DNA of 64,000 bases from Oryzicola mucosus (GTDB lineage Bacteria > Pseudomonadota > Alphaproteobacteria > Rhizobiales > Rhizobiaceae), in contig NZ_JACVVX010000002.1 of the NCBI RefSeq assembly GCF_014534685.1, positions 558,001 through 622,000 of the forward strand, read 5' to 3'. Shown one piece after another: positions 58,980-64,000 of the stretch; positions within the stretch are counted from its first letter, which is position 1; every line of letters begins with the position of its first letter. Below the pieces are notes generated by a model that worked only from the letters and a program-made list of their open reading frames with translations, was not told the origin of the DNA and did no database searches. A program made the position numbers and the translations under genes.

Positions 58980-59328
58980 GAGCGTTTCCTGTTTAGATTG
59001 AAGCGGTTCTGTTTCTCCGATGGCGAGGCGATCCGCCAGGAAGGCGGCACAGTCCCGATGTGGTGCATCGGGCAAGCCGGCTGACACAGCGGGCGCCCGC
59101 CAGCGGGAAACCCTCCCCGTTGATTTGCATGGCAAATCAACAAGTGTCTAAAGCGCCGGTGGTCCTTTGCGCATTCAATGAATGCGCGGCCACCGGTGGG
59201 CCGGGTTAATTCGGGCCAAATCCTTCGGGCCTCGGCTCGGCCGTAGCACCACTACGACCTCGCCTCATCCCTCGACCTTGTCCCGAATTTCCTCCGGCAG
59301 AACGATTCAATCTAAGCAGGAAACGCTC
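58980..59328. mobile_element. MITE with TA target duplication (IS630/mariner-like)
   Basis: This 349-bp segment has imperfect terminal inverted repeats of about 32 bp starting GAGCGTTTCCTG at both ends. It is flanked by TA on both sides (58978-58979, 59329-59330). The uninterrupted site, GCGACTTTAGGTGCGG, is present at 60616-60631. Inside are strong palindromes: GTTGATTTGC/GCAAATCAAC (59119-59141), and GCGCATTCA/TGAATGCGC (59169-59187) within a longer CCGGTGG/CCACCGG stem. No ORF is present, so a transposase must act in trans. TA duplication is the hallmark of the IS630-Tc1/mariner group. Confidence 0.85.
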
Positions 59329-59697
59329 TAGGTGCGGCCGTAGAACGCGTTTTCGACATGCACGGGCCAGCGCATCGGCAGCACGGCCACCATGTCGAAG
59401 CGCAGCGACAGCCGCGCATAGTCTGGCTGCTTGGCAAGCCAGAGGTCGGCCGCGCCCTCGATGCGCCGCTGCGCGCCGTGGCCGACGGCATCAATGGCTT
59501 CGAGCAACGTCCTGCGCGCCTTCACCTCGACTATCAACACGAGGACGCCGCGCCGTGCGATCAGGTCGATTTCACCGAGTTTGGTGCGATAGCGGCGGGC
59601 GACGATCCGATACCCCTTCAGCATGAGGGCAGCGGCGGCCAACCACTCGCCACGGTGGCCGCGCCGATAAGCCTTTAGCCGTCGGGATGGATCAGCC
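59328..59697 (-). pseudogene. yraN: 5'-truncated second copy of yraN
   Basis: This copy lacks the first two or three codons and any start of its own; it begins in the amidase stop region. From [13 protein letters not shown] it is open to [11 protein letters not shown] and retains the nuclease-like residues [10 protein letters not shown] and IVEVKAR, with Asp53 changed to Val and several conservative changes. Its stop codon TAG is made of the MITE's TA duplication and the MITE's last base, replacing TAA. It could only be translated as a readthrough or internal product. Confidence 0.85.
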
Positions 59698-60531
59698 CTC
59701 GCGCAGAAATGCACCGTGCACCCAGCCCGAAAAATCCGGAAGGCCCTTCGCATCCAGGACGGAAACGAAGCGCCACGAGCCATCGGCTTCATGCACCTCC
59801 ACGCTCGTACCATCGGCCAGCGGCGTCTTGCGAACCATGTCGAAAGCAGCCCCAGGACCCTTGCGGACGTTTAGTCCGGTCGGCGATCGCACAACCATCA
59901 CCGAGGAACCGTTTTCCTTTCGGCCGATAACCTTGGCAATGAAAGAGCGCATATTCCAGGCCGGGCCGGGGTCTGACTTGCGGCCGGGCGCTATGTCGTC
60001 ATGGCCGACGATTTCTTTGATGCCGTACGCATCGCAGATCGCCTGCGCGGCGTTAATTGTCGCTTCTACCTGCGCGTCCGTGAATACCTCCCAGCCACAG
60101 TTCGGAGCGCCGAACTTGTGACGCGCCTCGATCACCTTTCCTCCATCGACGCTCTCGCCCGTCCATGACACCCAGCCGGAGCCGGCTCTTTTCAGCGGTC
60201 CCCAGTTTTCAATCTCGATGCCAATCGAATTCTGGTTGAGCCCGACATGCAGATTGCCGCTTCTGTCGCGCCATTCGCTTTTGCCGGCATGCCAGCCGAT
60301 AACGTTGAAGGGCACGCACTGCTTGACGGTGCCGTTGCGCGTGATCACCAGATGAGCGGAGACTTGGGCTGAAGGCTTGGAGAAGTAGGATGCAATGTCA
60401 GAGGACGGACCGCTGGCGGTGTAATGGATCACCAGAAATTCCGGCGTCATCTTTCCCGAGATGTGTGGTGACTTCACGAACTCAACAGGCGCAGCGTTGA
60501 TGGTCAATCTATCCTTGGAAACCCCGAACAT
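59692..60531 (-). CDS. N-acetylmuramoyl-L-alanine amidase with SH3b domain
   Basis: This 279-residue peptidoglycan hydrolase has an Amidase_2 domain with zinc ligand His36 (LVIHYTASG), [23 protein letters not shown] and [19 protein letters not shown]-terminal SH3b domain follows ([16 protein letters not shown], ending HGAFLREG). There is no signal peptide, as in phage endolysins or cytoplasmic recycling enzymes. ATG 60531 (MFGVSKDRL) is supported by GGGAGGG. It lies between two yraN copies, with an AT-rich upstream region, so horizontal arrival is likely. Confidence 0.88.
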   Translation of the reverse strand: MFGVSKDRLTINAAPVEFVKSPHISGKMTPEFLVIHYTASGPSSDIASYFSKPSAQVSAHLVITRNGTVKQCVPFNVIGWHAGKSEWRDRSGNLHVGLNQNSIGIEIENWGPLKRAGSGWVSWTGESVDGGKVIEARHKFGAPNCGWEVFTDAQVEATINAAQAICDAYGIKEIVGHDDIAPGRKSDPGPAWNMRSFIAKVIGRKENGSSVMVVRSPTGLNVRKGPGAAFDMVRKTPLADGTSVEVHEADGSWRFVSVLDAKGLPDFSGWVHGAFLREG

Positions 60532-60566
60532 GACTACCCTCCCTGGTTGCAGTATCAAAAAATACC

Positions 60567-60598
60567 ATTATAGGTAGTATTTTAAAATATACTAAGCC
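60567..60598 (-). promoter_or_regulatory. AT-rich promoter region of the amidase gene
   Basis: A consensus -10 TATAAT (60572-60567, minus strand) follows the near-palindrome TAGTATATTTTAAAATACTA. No good -35 at 17 bp. The low GC stands out sharply from the surroundings and supports foreign origin. Confidence 0.5.
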
Positions 60599-60611
60599 AA
60601 GGGTTTCGGTA

Positions 60612-60991
60612 TTTTGCGACTTTAGGTGCGGCCGTAAAACGCGTTTTCGACATGCACAGGCCAGCGCATCGGCAGCACGGCCACCATGTCGAAGCGTAGC
60701 GATAGCCGCGCGTAGTCTGGCTGCTTGGCAAGCCAGAGGTCGGCCGCGCCCTCGATGCGCCGCTGCGCGCCGTGGCCGACGGCATCCATGGCTTCGAGCA
60801 AGCTCTTGCGCGCCTTCACCTCGACGATGAGGACAAGGTCGCCGCGCCGCGCGATCAGGTCTATCTCGCCGAGTTTGGTGCGATAGCGGCGGGCGACGAT
60901 CCGATATCCCTTCAGCATGAGGGCAGCGGCGGCCAACCACTCGCCACGGTGGCCGCGCCGATACGCCTTTAGCCGTCGGGATGGATCAGCC
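60612..60991. repeat. yraN direct repeat, copy 2 (intact, empty MITE site)
   Basis: This 380-bp copy covers the 3' flank and all but the first codons of intact yraN. Compared with 58967-59697 it lacks the MITE and keeps TTTTGCGACTTTAGGTGCGG unbroken. Confidence 0.9.
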
Positions 60992-60996
60992 GCCAT
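60622..60996 (-). CDS. yraN: YraN (UPF0102) nuclease-fold protein
   Basis: This intact 124-residue protein has the Holliday-junction-resolvase-like pattern: Glu44 and Asp46 ([10 protein letters not shown]), Glu59 and Lys61 (IVEVKAR). Its role is not settled; its position next to rsmI is conserved in many proteobacteria. The ATG overlaps the end of rsmI by 11 bp, so the two are coupled. Confidence 0.9.
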   Translation of the reverse strand: MAADPSRRLKAYRRGHRGEWLAAAALMLKGYRIVARRYRTKLGEIDLIARRGDLVLIVEVKARKSLLEAMDAVGHGAQRRIEGAADLWLAKQPDYARLSLRFDMVAVLPMRWPVHVENAFYGRT

Positions 60997-61885
60997 CGCT
61001 CTCCTTCAGCTCCAGAAGCCTCCGGTAGAGCGCCGGCTTCTGGCCTCCGGTCATGCGCGCAGCCTCGGCCGCGGCCTTCGACGCCGGCATTTCGCTGGCG
61101 AGCGACAGCAACAGGCGGTCGACATCCTCCGGCGCATCGGCCTTGACCTCGCTGGGGCCGACACACAGCACGACTTCGCCCTTGGGTGTATCGGCCTCGG
61201 CATAGTGGGCTGCAAGCTCCGCGAGCGTGCCGCGCCGCAACTCCTCGAAAGTCTTGGTCAGTTCCCGTCCCACGGCCGCCTGCCGAACGCCCAGCACGTC
61301 GGCCATCGCAGCCAGCGTGTCGGCAAGCCGGCGTGGCGATTCGAAGAACACCAGCGTTCCCGGCACCGCTTGGACCTCCGCGAGACGCGTGCGGCGCTGT
61401 CCGTCCTTGACCGGCAGGAAACCGGCAAAGAAGAACGCATCCGATGGCAGTCCGGACGCGGTGAGGGCTGCCAGCACCGCCGATGCGCCGGGGATCGGCA
61501 CGACGCGGATGCCATGCTCCAGGGCGGTGCCGACCAGCCGGTAGCCGGGGTCGGACACCAGCGGCGTGCCGGCGTCGGAGACAAGTGCCACGCTGCGGCC
61601 GGCTTCCAGCGCCTCGATCAGCTTTGGCCCGGCTTCCTCGGCGTTATGTTCGTGATAGGCGACCGGCCGCTGTCTTATGCCGTAGCGGTTGAGCAGCACG
61701 CGGGTGACGCGGGTATCCTCGCAGGCCAGCACATCGGCTGCGGCCAGGGTTTCCAGCGCCCGCAAGGTGATATCGCCGAGATTGCCGATCGGGGTTGCGA
61801 CGAGATACAGCGCCGCCGGCAAAGGCCGCGCCACGATCTCCGTCTGCCCGATGACATAGGCCCGCTTGTGGTCTTCAGTCTGCAC
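60986..61885 (-). CDS. rsmI: 16S rRNA (cytidine-1402-2'-O)-methyltransferase RsmI
   Basis: RsmI 2'-O-methylates C1402 of 16S rRNA using SAM. The 299-residue protein has the tetrapyrrole-methylase fold blocks [49 protein letters not shown] and [18 protein letters not shown]. It lies upstream of yraN in one operon. The ATG at 61885 is a reasonable start. Confidence 0.95.
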   Translation of the reverse strand: MQTEDHKRAYVIGQTEIVARPLPAALYLVATPIGNLGDITLRALETLAAADVLACEDTRVTRVLLNRYGIRQRPVAYHEHNAEEAGPKLIEALEAGRSVALVSDAGTPLVSDPGYRLVGTALEHGIRVVPIPGASAVLAALTASGLPSDAFFFAGFLPVKDGQRRTRLAEVQAVPGTLVFFESPRRLADTLAAMADVLGVRQAAVGRELTKTFEELRRGTLAELAAHYAEADTPKGEVVLCVGPSEVKADAPEDVDRLLLSLASEMPASKAAAEAARMTGGQKPALYRRLLELKESDGG

Positions 61886-62250
61886 GTCGCCTCGCTTTCA
61901 AGGCAGTTCAATCATGTCGGGCGTATGCCCCTCATCCGGCCCTTCGGGCCCCCGCCCTGGCTCGAGCCACTGGTCTCGACCCGTCCTTCGGACCCCCGGA
62001 GGGGAGAAGGGGAAGCGCTCACCGTCGTCGCTCTCCTCGCCCCAGCGGGGAGAGGGGGCCGAGCGAAGCGGAGGCCGGGTGAGGGGGCCCTTACCGGGCA
62101 GCATGATTGGTTCTGCCATCCTGCTCTCTTTGGCACGCCGCGCGCCGCGTTGCAAAAGGTGATGACGGGCGGATTTTTCGCTATGGCCCCGCCACGTTCC
62201 GGGAACAAATTTTCGCTCGCGGGGTTTCTATGCCGCACAGGGAGAAAACA
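61886..62250. repeat. Palindromic repeat region upstream of rsmI
   Basis: From about 61925 to 62095, CCCCTCATCCGG...CCGGGTGAGGGG arms enclose smaller stems (GGCCCTTCGGGCCC; GTCCTTCGGACC; CTCCTCGCCCC). These belong to the same repeat families as at 32606 and 40711. The rsmI promoter should also lie in this gap. Confidence 0.65.
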
Positions 62251-62421
62251 ATGGACAGCCTCCAGATCCAGGACGCGTTCGAACCATATTACGCTGGCAA
62301 AAAAGACCAGGCGCGCCCAACGGCTCAAAAGCCGATATCGCCAGACCGGAACGACAGACGTCGTGTTCCAGACTCGCAAGACACATCCTCCGACGACGCT
62401 GACCGGGCCGAAAAGCACTGA
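62251..62421 (+). CDS. Possible 56-residue polar protein
   Basis: A frame starting MDSLQIQDAFEPYYAGKKDQ and rich in Asp, Arg and Ser follows GGGAGAAAACA. There is no recognisable domain. It could be a genuine small gene or a chance frame. Confidence 0.35.
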   Translation: MDSLQIQDAFEPYYAGKKDQARPTAQKPISPDRNDRRRVPDSQDTSSDDADRAEKH

Positions 62422-62516
62422 CAGGGGCCTGCCGGTTCGACGTCGTGCTCCCGCGCATCGAGAGCGCGAACGCGGTGCCGACGCCTATAGCCGCCTGACG
62501 GTATAGATCTTTTAAC

Positions 62517-62825
62517 TCAGCGCGGCCATTCCTCCGCAGGCCAGTCTTGTGCCGTGTGAATCACGCGAAGAATGACGATGCTTTCGCGGCCATCGATCGG
62601 CCGCATCTCATAGGAAATTATATAGGGCAGGCGCGTAACGGACTTCTAATACGTGCCCGTCACGCGACCGGGTCGCCCGGTCGCAATGTCGCCAAGGGCC
62701 TCGCCTGTGTCGCGGAGCCGATCCGCAACCCGTCGCGCGGCTGCCGGGTTGTCGCGGGCGATAAACGCGATCTGCTCCCGCATAGTGTCCAGCGCTTCCC
62801 GCGCCCATGTGACAGGCCTCTTCAC
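62517..62825 (-). pseudogene. ParE/RelE-type toxin interrupted by an amber codon
   Basis: From GTG 62825 (overlapping the antitoxin stop as GTGA) the frame gives VKRPVTWAREALDTMREQIA and later DIATGRPGRVTGTY, then TAG at codon 60 (62648-62646). It continues KSVTRLPYIISYEM and IVILRVIHTAQDWPAEEWPR to a TGA at 62517. These flanking parts are the conserved ParE pattern, where TYEKSV is usual, so one G-to-T change (GAG to TAG) is the simplest explanation. The truncated 59-residue product lacks the RNA/gyrase-interacting C-terminal sheet. Confidence 0.82.
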
Positions 62826-63091
62826 ACCTTGCGGGCTCGCTTTGCTTCCGCCGCGTCGATCACGCCATAGAGTTCGGCTATCGCATCGTCATGCGGCACC
62901 ACGCGGCCAGCCGCCGCGTCGGCTCTACCGCGCTCGATACCCTCTATGATTTCAAGCTCGCGCTCCACATAAGCTGCGATGGCCTCGCCGGCCAGGAACG
63001 ATTTGCTGCGCTGTGTACCTGTCGCGATCCGGTCAAGCTTCTGCTTTATCTCGGGACTGACTCGAATTGTCATTGTCGTGCTGGCTGCCAC
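62822..63091 (-). CDS. CopG/RHH antitoxin
   Basis: The 89-residue protein has a ribbon-helix-helix (MTIRVSPEIKQKLDRIATGT) and a tail GRVVPHDDAIAELYGVIDAA that should bind the ParE-like toxin. GTG 63091 is chosen because AGGAGG lies 6 nt upstream; ATG 63073 would remove six residues. It remains intact although the toxin is broken. Confidence 0.83.
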   Translation of the reverse strand: MAASTTMTIRVSPEIKQKLDRIATGTQRSKSFLAGEAIAAYVERELEIIEGIERGRADAAAGRVVPHDDAIAELYGVIDAAEAKRARKV

Positions 63092-63112
63092 GATCGTCCT
63101 CCTGTGTTGAAG

Positions 63113-63120
63113 TGTGTACA
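63113..63120 (-). promoter_or_regulatory. GTGTACAC palindrome upstream of the antitoxin
   Basis: The 8-bp palindrome lies about 20 bp upstream of the GTG start, a likely operator for autoregulation by the RHH antitoxin. Confidence 0.4.
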
Positions 63121-63201
63121 CCTTTAGCACAGGCGCACTCGATCCGCCAGTTCTGCCAGTTTTGCGACCGTCAACCGCCCGCCCTGTAGGCGCTCATGGA
63201 G

Positions 63202-64000
63202 TTACCGTGCCAGATCGGCAACCACTGCGTCCAGCACGATCATGCCTTGCGGCGTGGCGCGCAATCGTGAATTGCCGATGGGCGCGACGAGCCCATCCTG
63301 TTGCAGCCGGCTGAGATAGCGCCCCGACAGCGTCTTGCCCGAGAGCATCTCGTAGCGGGCGAGGTCGATGCCCTCGGCCAGCCGCAATCCCATCAAAAGA
63401 AACTCGTCGGCCTCTTCGCTGCGCGACAGCACTTCGCCATCGACAATGCCGTGTCCTTGCGCCTCCACCAGTCCGGCCCAAGTCTCGGGATGCTTTTCGG
63501 CGATGGTGACGATGCGCGTGCCGTCTTCGAGGAAGCGGCCATGCGCGCCGGGGCCGACGCCGACATATTCACCGTAGCGCCAGTATGTCAGGTTGTGGCG
63601 GCTTTCGGCACCCGGTCGGGCGTGGTTCGAAATCTCATAAGCCGGCAGTCCACGCGCCGCCGTGATCTCCTGCGTGGCGGCATAGAGATCGGCGGCGTGG
63701 TCGCCATCGGGAATCTGGAATTTCCCGGCATGGTACAGCGCGTGAAAGCGCGTGCCTTCCTCGATGGTCAGTTGATAGAGCGACAGATGGTCGACGGCAT
63801 AGCCGATTGCCTGTTCAAGCTCCGCCGTCCACGCCTCGGGCGTCTGGCCGGGGCGGGCATAGATCAGGTCGAAGGACAGGCGCGGAAAAATCTCGCGCGC
63901 CAGCCCGATGGCATGCAACGCTTCCGACACGCTGTGCATGCGGCCCAGAAAGCGCAGATCCTTGTCGTTCAGCGCCTGCACGCCCAGCGATACGCGGTTG
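63202..64000 (-). CDS. hemW: HemW-like radical SAM protein, 3' part
   Basis: The frame runs off the right edge; about 266 C-terminal residues are visible. HemW is a heme chaperone related to coproporphyrinogen III dehydrogenase HemN. Seen are NRVSLGVQALNDKDLRFLGR, FDLIYARPGQTPEAWTAELE, HLSLYQLTIEEGTRF, AYEISNHARPGAESRHNLTY and a C-terminal winged-helix-like HemN_C region. The CX3CX2C cluster motif must lie beyond the window, so HemW cannot be proved against HemN here, but FDLIYARPGQT favours HemW. Confidence 0.9.
   Translation of the reverse strand, partial: NRVSLGVQALNDKDLRFLGRMHSVSEALHAIGLAREIFPRLSFDLIYARPGQTPEAWTAELEQAIGYAVDHLSLYQLTIEEGTRFHALYHAGKFQIPDGDHAADLYAATQEITAARGLPAYEISNHARPGAESRHNLTYWRYGEYVGVGPGAHGRFLEDGTRIVTIAEKHPETWAGLVEAQGHGIVDGEVLSRSEEADEFLLMGLRLAEGIDLARYEMLSGKTLSGRYLSRLQQDGLVAPIGNSRLRATPQGMIVLDAVVADLAR

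Larger units (their letters stand above)
58967..59697. repeat. yraN direct repeat, copy 1 (split by a MITE)
   Basis: Excluding the MITE and its TA duplication, 380 bp match the copy at 60612-60991 with about 21 substitutions and no indels by eye. The repeat runs from TTTTGCGACTTTA through nearly all of yraN to GGATCAGCC. Boundaries are abrupt. It lies downstream of the amidase gene and supplies that gene's TGA stop. Confidence 0.9.

Overview
The window looks like chromosomal DNA from a high-GC alphaproteobacterium of the order Hyphomicrobiales, most likely Mesorhizobium or a close Phyllobacteriaceae relative. The grounds are the cobW-cobN-cobG-cobH order, a 14-subunit nuo operon followed by birA, rnj, mce, a DUF1467 gene and proS, GTTC/GAAC-type LexA boxes, and abundant palindromic intergenic repeats of rhizobial type. 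This is inferred from gene content and order; no database search was possible.

Layout. 1-6700: aerobic cobalamin synthesis on the minus strand (DUF1636 gene, cobW, cobN, cobG, start of cobH) behind a cobalamin riboswitch. 6740-8230: a tautomerase-like gene and a YcaQ-like gene. 8563-25308: nuoA-N on the plus strand, interrupted by five small non-core genes: a four-helix-bundle ORF in a heptanucleotide-repeat element, a secreted small protein, a helix-hairpin-helix protein, a pentapeptide-repeat protein and a two-helix membrane protein. 25313-28756: birA, rnj, mce and DUF1467. 28900-29050: a candidate minus-strand sRNA. 29275-32584: proS, lolC, lolD. 33010-33133: a LexA box followed by a 28-residue membrane peptide gene. 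33213-38148: lipB, tRNA-Leu(GAG), mgtE, a MerR regulator and two membrane-protein genes. 38303-40577: a second cobalamin riboswitch in front of cbtB-cbtA-cobU-cobO. 40988-44902: arsR with an AHSA1-like gene, clpP, divergent cobD/cobC and a small phosphatase. 45095-50489: add, ubiE, ubiB, a FitAB/VapBC-type toxin-antitoxin pair and coaBC. 50528-58896: gyrB, an HWE sensor kinase, a receiver protein, an FMN reductase, a cytochrome P450 and a TAT-exported cyclase. 58967-61885: a duplicated yraN region with an amidase gene between the copies and a TA-flanked MITE in one copy, then rsmI. 62251-64000: a possible small ORF, a toxin-antitoxin pair whose toxin carries an amber codon, and the 3' part of hemW.

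How it works together. Two B12-sensing leaders control corrin-ring synthesis and cobalt uptake/late cobalamin steps. The nuo block encodes the whole proton-pumping complex I. The strongest leads beyond routine annotation are: (i) an SOS-box-controlled micropeptide resembling Caulobacter SidA in design; (ii) a 470-bp element with inverted heptad repeats and a four-helix-bundle ORF inside the nuo operon, with a gene-less relative between rnj and mce; (iii) the amidase cassette between 380-bp yraN repeats, whose second copy preserves the empty site of a 349-bp MITE; (iv) a palindromic repeat inserted in frame in cobG; and (v) a structured sRNA candidate upstream of proS.
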